This document shows positions 1 through 12,433 of a stretch of 64,000 bases of DNA, piece after piece (position 1 is the stretch's first letter; each line of letters starts with the position of its first letter). Position numbers and translations under genes: made by a program. The notes beneath the pieces are model-generated. The model had not been told where the DNA came from and did no database searches. It saw only the letters and a program-made list of their open reading frames with translations. This stretch comes from Leucocoprinus leucothites (lineage: Eukaryota > Basidiomycota > Agaricomycetes > Agaricales > Agaricaceae), in assembly GCA_013368445.1 (NCBI GenBank), contig JAACJO010000016.1, forward strand, positions 558,001 through 622,000, given 5' to 3'.

Positions 1-6
1 GCACAT
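1..6 (-). CDS. Start codon of the repeat-borne small gene, copy A (partial)
   Basis: The first six bases read ATG TGC on the minus strand. They are preceded by the same pyrimidine-rich 5' leader that precedes the small gene in copy D (ATG at 43,183), so this should be the start of the copy A gene. Only two codons (Met-Cys) are visible; the rest lies outside the window, and intactness cannot be judged. Confidence 0.55.
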
Positions 7-1284
7 AGCGTGAAGTTGCACTGATTCAAAGGTAGAAGGAAAAGAGATGGATTGGCAGAGACAGAAAAAAAAAGAGAAGGAATGTGGGTGATGAGGACGA
101 GGTAGAGGAAAACGGTTGGGAGATCGGCTTAGAAGCAAGCCAATTAAAAGCCGGTGGGGTGTTGAGGCACGATGGTATCCTCTTTTGACTATGAAAATGC
201 GCGCTCCGTCGGTTTTCCTACGCTCCTAAGTCACGCTGTTACTGAGATTGACCCGTTCCTCCGCCGAGGATGGCAGTAGCACGATCGGTCTCTATCCACA
301 TCTTCATGTAAACTTGGCTGATATGACAGAGAATATCGATGAGATGTTGATGGTGTTGCCGGAAGTGTGTGGTGATTCAACGGGTTCCATTTTGCCTTCA
401 GTTCAGAGGTCGGTAAAGGCCAGATAAGACTTCGCCATGCTTCGGAAACCTGAAAACACTCTAGGTTTGAACAGCTTTTTTAAGGTTATAGCAAGGAGTG
501 AGAGGTGTGAGGCCAATTTTAGGAATGGAGGTTTGTTGGGTGACAAATGATGGCGAACAGCAGTACGAGAACCATGATTGACATTTGGTGCTTTCGTCTC
601 GATGCGCAGCCCCCGAACGCACTATATCCAACGACCTGGCGCGTTCTTGTCTTCATCAAAGGTGTCCATTGTGGTCTCCTTCACGGCGAGAATTTCTTGT
701 CTGGAAAATTGAGCACCAACGGATCCCATCTGCATCACTGAGCTCTCACCGGTTAACATCTCGATACTCGGAAAACTCCCCAACTTCACTCGACTCCCGA
801 CTGTTCCATCCTTTCCAAGTACGACCAATCTCGGGACCCAAAGTCTTCATGCATCGCTGCACTTTTACTGGCGACATTCCAACCCTCCTCCTCGATATGT
901 TCCTCTGAGTGAGCTATTCTTGAGGCTAAACTGCACATGGCTTCACATATTGCATCTATATGGTCTTCTGTGGTGAATTTTAAAAAGCCAACGGTTTGCA
1001 AGTGGGATGTCGAGTACCACCGCACTCAACGACGGGAAACCATAGGTATAGCGGTCTCGCCAAGTGGGCAAAGCATGAATGATTTCGAAGACACGAATGC
1101 GCTTCAAAAGCCACAAGACATACTCTAGCTCTCCCCTTCGTCCTGCCACCCGAGTCATCATGCTCGAACCTGCCCTCTTCCCACGTCGGCCGGACACCCG
1201 CCGCACGCGCTCCAACTTTCACAAGCTTGCGCGCCCTCCACCGAGTCACAATACCATTTGTGTCGCAACATCAGCGGATCTTGT

Positions 1285-1345
1285 GACTGTGGCGATGTCA
1301 CCTCGGATATAAGGTGGCGCCAACTGATGTGAGTCACAATTACTC
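1285..1345 (-). promoter_or_regulatory. Conserved box of the repeat, copy A
   Basis: On the minus strand it contains GTGACTCACATCAG, then GGCGCCACC, then TTATATCCGAGGTGACATCG. The same order occurs in the other three copies, about 1.3-1.45 kb upstream of the small-gene start. It includes a TGACTCA-like (AP-1/Gcn4-type) core and a TATA-like run. A regulatory role is inferred from conservation and constant spacing only. Confidence 0.4.
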
Positions 1346-3204
1346 TCATCCTCAAACCACCACGAATGAGACTGATTTTCGTGCTTGAGGTAGTGGCGTG
1401 ACGGCGTGGACTGTCTGCTTCAAGAACAAGACAACATCCAAAGACTATCAGACCGCAAGAGGTGCAGATCAATGCCAAGTCAAGTGTCAAGACATCAAAA
1501 GTAGGCGCCAATGCAATAGTCAGCCCACAACAGCGAGAAGCTCCGAAGGAGCCCGGAAGAGCTCAAGCCTGTATACCGGCTGCTTCAAGAGTATGTCTGA
1601 AGCCAAACTATCAACCGGTGGGAGGCCAGCGAAAGATCAGCAACCTTTTGTGACTGGGACGAGTGTGATTAATTTCTTGCGGAGTCAAGCCAAGATCAGA
1701 TTCAAGACATGCTCTAGAATAGAGACAATGAAGAAATCTGCAAGGCGAACACCTGAAATCTGTGGCTGGCGACTGATTTGAATTTGGGTATTGAACGACA
1801 ACCGGCGCCTATGGGCCGAGCTTCAGCGGTCGGATAGACGCAACTATAGTCCCTTGTGCGGTTTGCGGATACGAGAAGATGGATAATGAATCTCCTTCGT
1901 TTGAAGCGCGCTTTGGATGAGGTTCGAGTTCCCTGTTCGTGACAAAATCCTGGCAGTCAGCCATAGCGGTGTGAATGAAAGGAAGTTTTTGTCTGAACAC
2001 GGGCAGCGCAAATCCTAGCGAAGAACAAGAGCTGAAAGCAACACGACAAGTTACTCGAGCGTAAGACCAAGCAACTGTAGACGAAACTGGTTTGCGTATT
2101 GCGGTATTTGATTTATCTGTGATGATTTTTTCATCCGCTCCTCCTCGCAAAAATCCTGCCATTCCAAACCCAACGCGTTCCGAGCGGATTGAGCTCATGT
2201 CCTTGTACCTCTCGCACAGGCGTGGTTCATATCAGGCGAGCTTGAGGCCGTTTTTCAACTAGTAGCGATGTGGCTTTGACTATCTCAGTGCTTTTACTGG
2301 CGATTTTCCATGGAGTCATGGCGGTAACAACGTCCTACAATCCTGGACACTGTCTCTGCCTGTAGAGAGCGCATCGTGGAATGAAACGCGTGGAAGGAGG
2401 CCAGTCGTTGCTGCTGTGGTAGTGGTTTGGTAGAGAAAGATTCGGGATGACCCGAAACAGTCGCCCCACCTCAAATTGAATTTCAAATTTTCTCCTGATT
2501 TGAAACTGTTTTACCCTGCCCTTCTTGTTTCTCGAAATCCTCCTCGTTCCCTCTTCTAATCAGCTGCCAAAAATATATATGTTAATCATCTGCCTCACAA
2601 AAAAAAAATCTGGCTTCAAATGCGAGAAAGCCCTTCAGTGAGCGAACGACCGTTTCCCCTCAAGCAACTACCCACATACGGCACTTCCATAAACACTCGG
2701 CGGAATCAGGAGCCGTGTCACACAACCAGATTCTCGGCAAAAAAACTCTCCTTCAATCCAGACTTCAAACCTCAATATCTCATACACGGATTCTCTGCCT
2801 AGCTCGGTATGCTCGTCTTTCGGGGTCAGCTTCCGGCTGAGGATCACCGATCTCGGTAAAATCAGTTGTGGCTCAAGCAGTGGCGCGCGCGCTGAATTTG
2901 GCCACACCAAGAGGCGGAAATCCAAGGATTCTCAATCTCTCATCTCTTCTCGGGTCTCATGCTTCGATATTCGAGGCTACGAAGGTTACGTCTAGATATC
3001 CCCCGCAGAAGCTCAGAAACTCCTAGGTATTCGTTAGGTCGCTCACCTGAGGCAAGAGGAGAGAACGAATTTCAAAATCGAATGGCTTTGGATTTTTCAT
3101 ACTACAGAGTTATAGGACATATCTTCAGGTATTCTCCGTCCTCATATCAGGAAGCCGACAATCTCAGAAGCTTAAGTGATTTGTCCGGTAGGACTCAGAA
3201 GCGA

Positions 3205-3750
3205 GGATAGACCTTTTGAGACAAAAAGCTGGTCTAGGGGAACGCGAAAAGAAACAACTCAAACACGCTGATGAATCAGAGCCCGAACAACAACCAGAGC
3301 AGATCTCCGCTGGTGGAGAGAACTACCTACAATCAACGGCCACATCAATCTCTTTCACGACGTTGAGCAGGTGTGTATTCATATGTAGAATCTGTAAGCT
3401 AATATACTGACTGAATGCCGCTTCCCAGGACATGGTAGCTGCTCTAATAGTTGCCAAAAGAAAGCTGATTCGAAAGCTGCTGAGCGAGGTGTCAAGCTCG
3501 CGCCAGACGAGAAAGAACTCAAACGCCGGTATACTCGGCGCCACCGCGAGGAATTACAGCCTGATGACGACGAGGAGGACAGGAGGTACACGCTTTACAT
3601 TACCTGGTACCTCCACTACTAGTACTCGCAAGAGCTGCAGCAGACCGGAAGCACAGCGAAAATTTAAACACGATCCCCTCACGAATATCGAACAACAGCT
3701 TGCTTCCCGTTCACAATCCTCCTCGTCTACGTCACTAAAATCTCACTCAA
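3205..3750 (+). pseudogene. Decayed fragment, possibly CCDC174-like (DUF4078)
   Basis: Pieces of a coding sequence appear in different frames. One frame, about 3,338-3,368, reads LPTINGHINLF followed by HDVEQ, ending at a plausible splice donor (gtgtgt at 3,371). Another frame, about 3,450-3,585, reads GVKLAPDEKELKRRYTRR and then an acidic run. A third, near 3,660-3,740, reads KHDPLTNIEQQLASRS. The order (GHINLF, acidic linker, DPLT near a Ser-rich end) resembles what I recall of CCDC174/DUF4078 proteins. Frames do not join without shifts, so it looks like a relic. The family call is tentative. Confidence 0.35.
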
Positions 3751-3789
3751 GACCCAGACCTCGCCCATCATACCAGTGTAGATGATCCT

Positions 3790-4590
3790 TGATTTTATGT
3801 GCGGCTGTGGAGGACCTATCTTCGAATTCCCTAGGTGTCGTCATCTTTGTCTTGACCTCGACATTCGTCTTTACCTTTCTCATCGACCTCCTATCATGTA
3901 TCTAATCTATGTCTAAATCCTGCTTCTCGACCAAAAAATGACATTCAAATTATGTCTAGAGAATCCCCGGAATACAAGGCGTCTTCTGCTGCGCCCGAGC
4001 TCAACAACAGTGCGTTCAAACGGCGGTCAGTCCGTTGACGAGTATCGTCTATTGGAATGAATAGAATGATCTATACAATTAGTACTAACATAAGGTGTGG
4101 CTCTGAAAACGACATTAGCGTCGAACTATGAAACTCTGAAGGTGATCCGACTCTGGGATAACGACAGAAGCCAACTTTCTTCCCATATTATATTATGATA
4201 TGTCAGGGCTAGTTCAACTGATAAAGGCCCCGAGGCCGCTGTCACTCTCGTAAAATGGCCAGAGCCCGATGGACTCCGAGCTGATAGGAGGTCAGACGAA
4301 GTCAGAGTATGAATGTCCTGGGTGACCAATGACCGAAGGATGCTCGCTGACATTATTCCGATTAACGATTTATGCAATGAGGGCAGCACACGGATCAATG
4401 AGAAGGATCCTTCATTTCAATACCTGAATGTCCGCGTCAAGTATGGCAGGATAAAAAATTCTGGTTGATCCATGTCGCGTGATTTGATTGGCCACGGAGA
4501 TGATTTTGAAGGACCTGCTTTCTCAAATGGTTTTCGATAGAATACAAGGCATATACGCATGATTTACAAATAGAAATGATCTTCATGTTG
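3790..4590. other. Intergenic, no gene seen
   Basis: Between the decayed fragment and the 3' end of the dienelactone hydrolase gene. No conserved ORF was recognised; the 90-codon ORF at 4,126-4,398 (-) has no recognisable motif. Confidence 0.4.
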
Positions 4591-4597
4591 TGAACCC

Positions 4598-5636
4598 CTA
4601 GATAAACCTAGCAAAAAAGTTTGTCACTGTCGCCGCAGCCTCCTCCTTAGCCCACCCTATTAATGGAACACATGTAATTGAGCAAGTTGATTGTTAAGGA
4701 TAAGTTTACGGTGGTGCTTACTGCTGATCTCAACCTCGGGATCGCCGCGAGTCGCAAACCCGTGTGCGACTCCAGAGAATAAACGAAGGTGATATGAAGC
4801 CCCAATCTCCTGCAATATGGCTTCAGCCCGGTGCCTGGATTCCGGAGGGAAAGCGTGATCCGTCTCTGAGTTCAGCATGAGTGTCAAGTGGGTCAAACAT
4901 AAGAATAAGCGAGGTGTTATACCTGCCGCCAGAATGAGAAGAGGGTCTAAATTACCAAAAGGTCAGTCTGATTGCTGCGAAACTAAGCACTGGCTGAGCT
5001 CACTCTTGACGTTACGGAATTGATCCTCGGTAAGGGGTCCAGGGTGCGCAAAACCAGCTGTGGAATAGGACTGAGCCTGGTAATATAAGCTCAAGGATGT
5101 GTCAACTTTACCAGCTACAACCTGGTCTGTCCCAGCCATATCCAACGCATATGTCGCACCAAAACAGTATCCAATTGCAGTATACTTCTTATCATTTCCG
5201 TAATGCTCCTGCACAGCTCTAATCCAAGCAGGTGTCTCTGCCGCAGCACGACTTCGTGCAGCCTCGATCCAAGTTTTTCTGTCAAAGTCTGCTTCTGGAT
5301 GTTTGTGGATCCCGTCGCCGAAGAAATAATCTACACCCAAAACCAAGAAGCCTGCAACAAGAGTGTGTAAGTACTGACCCGTCTGAGGAGAAAAAGCACT
5401 CGTAACCCACCGTTTTCCGCGAAGTAATCCTGTAGCAACTGGTTGTTGATAAAGAAGGGACCAAAGACGTCTGGGAAGAAGAGTATGATGCCTTTCGCCT
5501 CACCGGATTTCGGCTCAGAAACGTAGGTAGACAAACCCCCAAACTCGAGAGTCTTTCCAACGGGCTCGCCGGTATGCTTCACACCTTTGAAGCAGTGGTC
5601 ACTGTGAGGGCCCGCAATCGGTTTGCTGCTAGACAT
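4598..5636 (-). CDS. Dienelactone hydrolase family protein
   Basis: Exons on the minus strand: 5636-5411, 5351-5004, 4946-4923, 4865-4722, 4656-4598. They join in phase to 266 codons, the usual length for the family, ending in TAG. The alpha/beta-hydrolase catalytic set is visible: Cys138 in GYCFGA, Asp202 in ETDHAFP and His234 in GVAHGF. A cysteine nucleophile in G-x-C-x-G is the mark of dienelactone hydrolases, which open lactone rings in chlorocatechol-type aromatic breakdown. Many fungal members have unknown substrates. No signal peptide is apparent, so it is probably cytosolic. The start is the first ATG, about 60 bp downstream of a TATA-like box. Exon 3 is only 24 nt. It stands alone, with no other aromatic-degradation gene nearby. 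Confidence 0.93.
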
Positions 5637-5693
5637 GGTAGTCCGACCGCTGTAGCGTGGTGGACTCGATTGGAGGGTACATTATTTATAATG

Positions 5694-5700
5694 CCTATAT
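5694..5700 (-). promoter_or_regulatory. TATA-like box of the dienelactone hydrolase gene
   Basis: TATAAAT on the minus strand about 60 bp upstream of the ATG at 5,636. Position and match suggest a core promoter element. Confidence 0.4.
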
Positions 5701-5940
5701 TTTTGTTCAGCCAATCAGCTATTTTTGATTTCCTATAGGTAGTATCGAACGGGAATGCTTCCGGCGGGAACAGTATGTTGATTTATCATTAAAATTACAT
5801 GACGCACGGCGTACATTCGATGATGATCAAGTGTGATAGCGGGTACACAGCCGTAAACAGGTAGCTCACCAAAACATCAGCTGAAGATAACAACGCCGGA
5901 ATAACAAACGTATAACAGGAGACCGGACAATTAACTAAAA

Positions 5941-6279
5941 TCATGTGTACAGTTCAAACCAACTTGGTAACAAATCCCAAACCTCCTCTCTAGCTTTGGC
6001 CATGGCCTTGGCGAAATCGACCTTGTAAATTGTGCACATCCTCAACCCACATTTCTTTTCTTCCCCTCCACTGCCTCCTTCTCCATTCGTGCCGTTAGCA
6101 CTTCCGCCAGCGGCATCAGCAGTCATGAAACCAGTCCTGGATAGCATTTCCAATGCCTGTACGAGTGTGAAGAGTGGATCTGCGTCACGACCACACGTGA
6201 TCTCACCAATGGACCTCCGAGAATATATTAAGCATGATATAATAGAAGGACCCTGTGCACTGAACTTGTAGCATCGCAT
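5941..6279 (-). CDS. Small hypothetical protein
   Basis: An ATG-started ORF of 112 codons ending in TGA. The N-terminal half is rich in ordinary folded-protein residues (for example DADPLFTLVQALEML). A Gly/Ser/Asn-rich linker follows at about residues 60-73, then a Cys-containing segment and a tail ending DLLPSWFELYT. Upstream, on the minus strand, a possible donor at about 6,529 (gtaaat) and an acceptor near 6,303 suggest an intron in the leader or a missing first exon. I do not recognise the family. It could be the last exon of a longer gene, or chance. Confidence 0.4.
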   Translation of the reverse strand: MRCYKFSAQGPSIISCLIYSRRSIGEITCGRDADPLFTLVQALEMLSRTGFMTADAAGGSANGTNGEGGSGGEEKKCGLRMCTIYKVDFAKAMAKAREEVWDLLPSWFELYT

Positions 6280-7028
6280 TGTGTCGATTCAGACAATCTG
6301 AAGCTGGCTGGCGGTTAGACAGTTCCGTTTAGAGAAATGTGGCGATATATCGTTAGGAGGCTTCATGTCCCCGAAGAGTTTTGCAGAGAAAGGGGTCAGA
6401 GAGCTGCACGGTTTGTGATTCTGAGGTGGACGAGGGTACGGTAGGGGCCACAAAAAGGGTGCCTGAGGCTGACACCAGCAGCTCAGTATCAGGTTCAATC
6501 AAGTAGTGCAATGATTTACCTTAAGACCAATTGTAGAAGTCTTGGCTCCTCGCGAGTCCTTGTAGTGCATATGCCCTCGACTATTAAGGACGAACAAGAC
6601 TGACCCGCACACCGACAATACCTAGGTTCATGGTATATTTATCCCCATTGCCCAATGACAATCTATACATTTCGACCGTATATCTGTCGTCGTCTTGTGG
6701 GCTCCCTTACAGGACAGCATTGATTCAAAGGTGTCGAAGATAAGAGACCAAAAGGGTGTTTTTATTATTCCACGTTTTTCCGAATCTTTCAAAACCAAGG
6801 CAACAGCTGAGTCGATATATATACATGGGCAAGAAGACGCCGAGATAGTTACTTAGATGTTAACGTATGCTAGGATTGGCGGGACAAGTAGCGATGCAGA
6901 TAAAAAGAAAGCATATGTGAGAGAATTCCATGCAAACCCACCCGACGACGTGGATGACTGGGCTCGAAAGCGAAATAAAACAACCTTTCAGAGGAAACGA
7001 CAGTCACTGTAACATTTCTAGTGACTCT

Positions 7029-7622
7029 TCAATCACTCCAGGAACCCTGCCGGCAGAAAGGTCAGCTCACATAAAACCATCGCAAGGGTTGGAAGCTTAC
7101 TTGGGAGGGCTTTTTCAACGGCTGAAAACCTTTCCGGATGGGCAGCCATGCCCGCACAAGACCATCCGTAGTCTTTTTCCTACTCCCATTGATAAGCTTG
7201 CCGAGGCGCTTATAGAGATAGTATAGCTGAGGTGCCCAGCGAGACGTTAGCCAGATATACATAGTATATAGAATCATCTCACTTTGCAGAGCCAAGTATC
7301 TTGACCAAATCTAGCTCGATTATCACCCTCGTGAGCGAGCCGCAACAAGGGCTGCTGCGAAGTCCTCAGTTTCGAGTATTCATTAGACGAAAATGAAAAT
7401 GATGCTTACCAAGCTATCACTACTTGAAAACGCGACCGCAGGTGATAAAACTTCAGGTCGAGCAGAATCATTGGCACGATGATGAGATGGTAGAATGATG
7501 CGAGCGACGGGACGAGGACGCGGCACGTATCGTTGAGCAGAGAACGTCCATGCATGCGGAAAGTCGGGTGCTTCTGCAGAAATTTGATTTTGGGTAACAT
7601 GGTCACAGAGTTGCGAGCACAT
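7029..7622 (-). CDS. Repeat-borne conserved small protein, copy B
   Basis: Exons on the minus strand: 7622-7410, 7354-7283, 7226-7101, 7046-7029. All introns are phase 0 with GT-AG ends and give 142 aa. Exon 1 carries the invariant block FPHAWTFSAQRY followed by VPRPRPVARIILP. Exon 2 encodes 24 aa starting QPLLR. Exon 3 encodes 42 aa with YLYKRLGK and LPIRKGF. Exon 4 is only GSWSD then stop. Exon sizes match copy D exactly except for two codons in exon 1. I do not recognise the family and see no signal peptide or membrane segment. It is basic and Pro/Arg-rich. Differences from copy D in the core are synonymous, which argues for a working protein. Confidence 0.7.
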
Positions 7623-8889
7623 AGCGAGAAGTCGTGATTCAAAGGTAAAAGTAAAAGAGGTGGATTGGCAGAGACAGAAAAAAAGAGAGAAGGAATGTGG
7701 ATGATGAGAAGGAGGATGCAGAACCTAGAGGAAATGGTTGGAAGATCGGCTTAGAAGCAACTCAATTAAAAGCCAGTTGGGGTGTTGAGGCACGATGGTA
7801 TCCTCTTTTGACTACAAACATGCGCGCTCCGTCGGTTTTCCTACGCTTCAAAGTCACGCTGGACTTAGGATCGACCCCGCTCCTCCGCCGAGAATAACAG
7901 TAACGCGATCGGTCTCTGTCCACCTCTTCATATATCATAGCTGATATGATAGAGAATATCGATAAAGCGCTGATGGTCGTGCCGCAAGTGCGTTGTGGAG
8001 GAGCAGGTTCCATTCCTCCGTCCGTTCAGAGGCCAGTAAAGGCCATATAAGGCCTTGCTATGCTCCGGAAACCTGGAAACGGAGGAGGCTTCGACGGCTT
8101 TTTTAAGGTTATGCGAAGGAGTGAGAGGTGAGAGGCCAATTTTAGGAACAGAATTTTGAGTGACAAATGATGGCGAACGGTAGTACGAGAACCATGATTG
8201 ACTTTTGGCGCCTTCGTCTCGATGCGTAGCCCTCCGAACCCACTGTATCCAACGACCTGATGCGTCCTAGTCTTTCATCAACAATGCCCGTTTCGTGGCG
8301 AATGTTATCTTGCCCGGAGTACTGAGCACCAACGGACCCCATCTACATCACTGAACTCCCACCTGCCAACATCGTGGTGCTTGGAAAACTCCCTAGCTTC
8401 ACTCGGCTTCTGGCTGTTCCACCCTCTCCAAGTACGACCGGCTTCGGGGCCCAAGGCCTTCGCGCATCGCTGTACTTTGACTAGCGACATTCCAGCCCCT
8501 CTCCTTCAACACTACCCTCTGAACGAGTTACTCTTGAGCGAAGGCTGCATACGGCTGCACGTCTATATGGTCTTCTGTGGTGGCTTTTGAAATCCAGCGG
8601 TCTGCGATCGGGATACTGAACACACCGTACCCAACGGCAAGAAACCGTCGGTATGATATTGGCCAGTGAGCAAAGTAGGGATGAATTCAAGAGCACGAAT
8701 ACGCTTCAAGGAACAAGACATGCAGCAGCACTCCGCTCCATCCCGCCAACCCGAGTCATCTCATTCGAGCCCGCCCTCTTCCCACGTCTGCCGGACACCC
8801 GCCACACACGCCCCAGCTCTCACGAGCCCGTGCGCCCTTTCGGCGAGTCAGAATACCATTTGCTTCGCAGCATCAGCGTGTCTTGTGAC

Positions 8890-8945
8890 CGTGGCGATGT
8901 CACTTCGGATATAAGGTGGTGCCAACTGATGTGAGTCACAATAAC
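8890..8945 (-). promoter_or_regulatory. Conserved box of the repeat, copy B
   Basis: On the minus strand: GTGACTCACATCAG, then GGCACCACC, then TTATATCCGAAGTGACATCG. It lies about 1.3 kb upstream of the small-gene ATG and matches copies A, C and D. Confidence 0.4.
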
Positions 8946-10199
8946 TCTTGTCTTCAAACCACCACGAATGAGACTGATTTCGTGCTTGAGGTAGTGGCGT
9001 GACGGCGTGGACTGTCTGCTTCAAGAACAAGACAACATCCAAGAGCCATCAGACCACAAGAGAGGGATATTGGTACCAAATCAAGCGCCAAGACATCAAA
9101 GTAGGCGCCAATGCCCCACAACGGCAAGAAGCACTGAAGGAGCGCAGAAGAGCTCAAGCCCGTATACTGGTTGCTTCAAGAGTGTGCCTGAAGCCAAACT
9201 TTTAGCCAGCGGGAGGACAGCGAAAATCCAGCAATGTTTTGCAATGGGAACGAACATGACTGATGTCTTGCCGAGTCAAGCCAAAGCCAGGTTCAAGACA
9301 TGTCTGAGTTCTGGAATGGACGCAGTAGAGAAATACTGGGGGCCAAATCACCGAGAAATCCGCAACTGGGGACTCGGTTGGATTGGATAATGAACCCCAG
9401 CCGGCGCTTATGTGTTGAGCCACAGCAATCGCGTAGAGGCACTTGTACTTGCAATTGTGCAGTCAGCGGGTGCAAGAGGATGGACAATGAATATCTTGTC
9501 AAAGCATGTGCGCTCTGGATGAGGTTCGAGGTCCCATCGTCCGACGAAATTCTGGCAAGGAGCTGCAAGGCCATGAATGAAAGGAAGTTTTTGTCTGAAT
9601 ATTGGTATCGCAAACCCCATCGAAGAGCAAGAGCTGAAGGCATCACGACAAGCTACTCAAGTGTAAGACCAGGAAACTGTGGACGAAACTGCTCTGCGTA
9701 CTGTGGTGTATGATTTATCCGCGATAAATTTTTATCTGCTCTTCTCCTCTCCTCGCAAAAAAGTCTGTCATTCCCAACCAAAGACATGTTCAGAGTGGAT
9801 TGGATCATATCCTTTCCCCTCCGGCGTGGGTGTGGTTCGTATTAGGCGTGCTTGAGCCCATCTTCGAGCGAGTCGTGATTTGATTTTGCCCGTTTGAACG
9901 CTTTCACGGGCAAATCTGGGGCGAGTTGCGTCGGTCAAAACATTCTATGGCCCTAGAAACGATCCTTGCTTGTAGAAAGTGCATGGCAGAAGGAACGGCG
10001 AGGACAGGGCCTGGTGGTCGCTCCCGTGGCAGTGGTTTGGTAGGGGAAGAGTCGGGATGACCCGAAACAGTCGCCTCGACCTGAGTTTGATTTCTCATTT
10101 TTCTCGCCATCTGAATTTGAATTTGAATTGCCGGTCGATCAGAGCCCGGACCACCCTCCTTAGACGTCAATTTCTCTCTCGCCTCGTCTTCTTGTTGAC

Positions 10200-12425
10200 C
10201 ACTACAATATTAATATCACCTCTCTGGTTTTTTTCTCGAAAACACCTCCTCAAGAGAAAAGGGAGTCGAACGCCAACCCTGGAGCTTGGGCTTCCAGCCT
10301 CTCCTTCAGCCAGCAACTCGCTTGCCAACACAAACCAAGAAAAGCAACATAGCAGAAGGAGGCTCTGACTACAAAATCGGTTTGCAAATTCCGCGTCCCT
10401 ACAAGGCTTGCACACTGAATCGCTTCTCTACCCGTTCCAGATTTATGCCCATGCCCGCCAGCCACGCTCAGACTCAAGAAAAAGCGACTCGGCCACCGTG
10501 CCAAAATATGGAATAAGCAACGGGTGCCCACAATGCAACTGGTCTAATGAAAAGGCAGAAATTCGCGACGCATACGACCCCCCGTCAACTTCGAACCCAT
10601 CGCTCAACGTTTCAACGTTCATCCTTGTCACTACCCGTCGCCACAGGGGCTACAACCGAAGATCCGTCGGAAGACCACCGAAAATCATATCGCCGGCTGC
10701 TCTTGGTTCCACTTACCCGACGCGCAGCTCGAGGGATCAAGCACGAATCTGAATCAATGAAAATTACCGGAAATCACCCGCAGTATTTTTCACGTCCCCG
10801 CTTTCAACAGAAGCTTGAACGGTGCCTCCGAGCGACGACTTTGAAAGACCTCGCCTACGGCAACTTAATATAATTTACAGTCAAGCTCTCGTGCACGCTC
10901 AGAGGCTAACGACGCAGTTGAGCACCACCCGACCAAAAATGGGCTGTAATTACTGGGGACAATGCGACTGGGAGTAGGATCCCTGATAACGTCGTAATGC
11001 TCCCCTCTAAACTCTCTAAAATAATCCGAACCACAAAATCTTCAGCCTAATTGATAATGTAAAAGACCTAGACGTATATCCCAATAATCGTAGCGCAAGC
11101 CTAGTCTCATTTTATTGTATTGGGTAGCCGACAGGAAATACAAATCATGTTCACTCTTGCTCATGCAGTATCGCGTCGCTTCCCTTCTGCCATTCGAGTC
11201 GTCCGCAAGCAGATTGCCTTAATCATCTTCACGACATAAAGGTGTCGAGATCAGTTGCAAAGGCTCGTCCAGGATTGACTCAAACTTAAGCACGGGTCGG
11301 CTGTGAAGTTACATTTTCCAGATGGTACAAGATCTATTTTGGCGCGGAATCAAACAGTTTTCGACGTGGCAGAAGACAAGGTGACTCCCAAAAAAATCGG
11401 GGGTTATATTTTGCGAGACGGGAGCCGCGAACTCGTTGGCGCCTTTTGGCTTCCCTGGACGTCGACCACTCCAGATATCATCGGAGAGTTGTGCACACAG
11501 TGAAACTGTCTCAAGTCCTCCGATTGAACTTAGATCATCAACTTATGACAGGGCATAGGTACAGTACAAAAGCACATTCAACTAGACAATGCGTTCTTTT
11601 TGGGCTTGGTAGAAAGACCTTAAGAGGTAGAATTTGATCAGGATGACGAGATCTAGTCTTGAGCAGGAAGTATGAGTCCTCTGATGGATCACATTATGAC
11701 CAGTGGCGCGAGATATACGAGAATACGAAGAGGCTTTCTGTGAGCTTCAAGGCTATCAAAAGAAGACGAACACACAATAAAGTGGGTGACAGAGCGCCTA
11801 AAGTACTGGGAGGCGCCTGTAAAAGAGACGTCAATACGTCAATCAAACATCAATCAAAACATCGATCAAATGATTAGCATTGCCGGCATACCCTATTCGG
11901 CGTATGATCGCCTTGACCGAGGCCTCTTCGGTTCACCCTCATTCTGTCAGTCCGCCACCGCCCCAATTATCACCCATCGTCTCCTGCGTGTTCAAATGCT
12001 GTTACAAGAAACTGAAACTAGGACTTAATACCTAGCTCTCGGGCTTACAGCGGCTCCTCTTGTGTGGAATCGATGGGAGTTTCGTCATTAAAAGAAGCAC
12101 CACGGCAGTTCACGTGTCATGTCCTCGTGCACGGAAGGTGCGTTAGTTGCATAGCTGAACCGACAATGGAAGGTGAACACTCAGGCCTCAGGTGTAATAC
12201 AGGTACATTAAGTCGTCTAGGTTGTAGTGTTCTCTATGGTGCTCTGGACCCTGAAGGCGTGTAGTATGTTGGACGGCTGCCCAAGGCGGCCGCTGTTGGG
12301 CGGACATCTAGCGCTCAGCGCTCAATAGTGGAGGGGCTGTTGGCGCAGGGGTAACACTGTATTTAGCACCGCCGATTTCGCGGATTAGGCTGCCTTCTCT
12401 TACTCATTCGGCCCGCTTCCTTGGA
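10200..12425. other. Unassigned stretch between repeat B and the P450 array
   Basis: Several ORFs of 60-114 codons occur on both strands (for example 10,408-10,752 and 11,303-11,503), but none shows a recognisable motif, conserved splice pattern or paralogue in the window. I see no supportable gene here. Confidence 0.4.
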
Positions 12426-12426
12426 T

Positions 12427-12433
12427 TATAAAA
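12427..12433 (+). promoter_or_regulatory. TATA-like box of P450-1
   Basis: TATAAAA about 80 bp upstream of the ATG at 12,511, a fitting place for a core promoter. Confidence 0.5.

Larger units (their letters stand above)
1..3200 (-). repeat. Dispersed repeat, copy A (cut by left window edge)
   Basis: This stretch is similar, in reverse complement, to about 39,990-43,190, and directly similar to about 7,620-10,200. Matches include the block next to the small-gene start (positions 1-200), the box near 1,285-1,345, a run near 2,430-2,490 containing GGATGACCCGAAACAG, and a segment near 3,125-3,170. It holds the upstream part of the repeat. The gene itself would lie left of position 1. No intact ORF is supported inside; the ORFs present are not conserved in frame among copies. 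The far boundary near 3,200 is approximate. Confidence 0.8.
6790..10200 (-). repeat. Dispersed repeat, copy B
   Basis: Directly similar to copy A and inverted relative to copies C and D. Similarity to copy D runs from the region 3' of the small gene (about 6,790-6,900, matching 43,920-44,015, including a shared TATATATAT run) through the gene to about 10,130, where both hold a GGATGACCCGAAACAG run. Beyond about 10,200 it diverges. The unit is a small gene plus about 2.6-3 kb of upstream DNA. No transposase, terminal inverted repeat or target duplication was identified. Confidence 0.8.
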
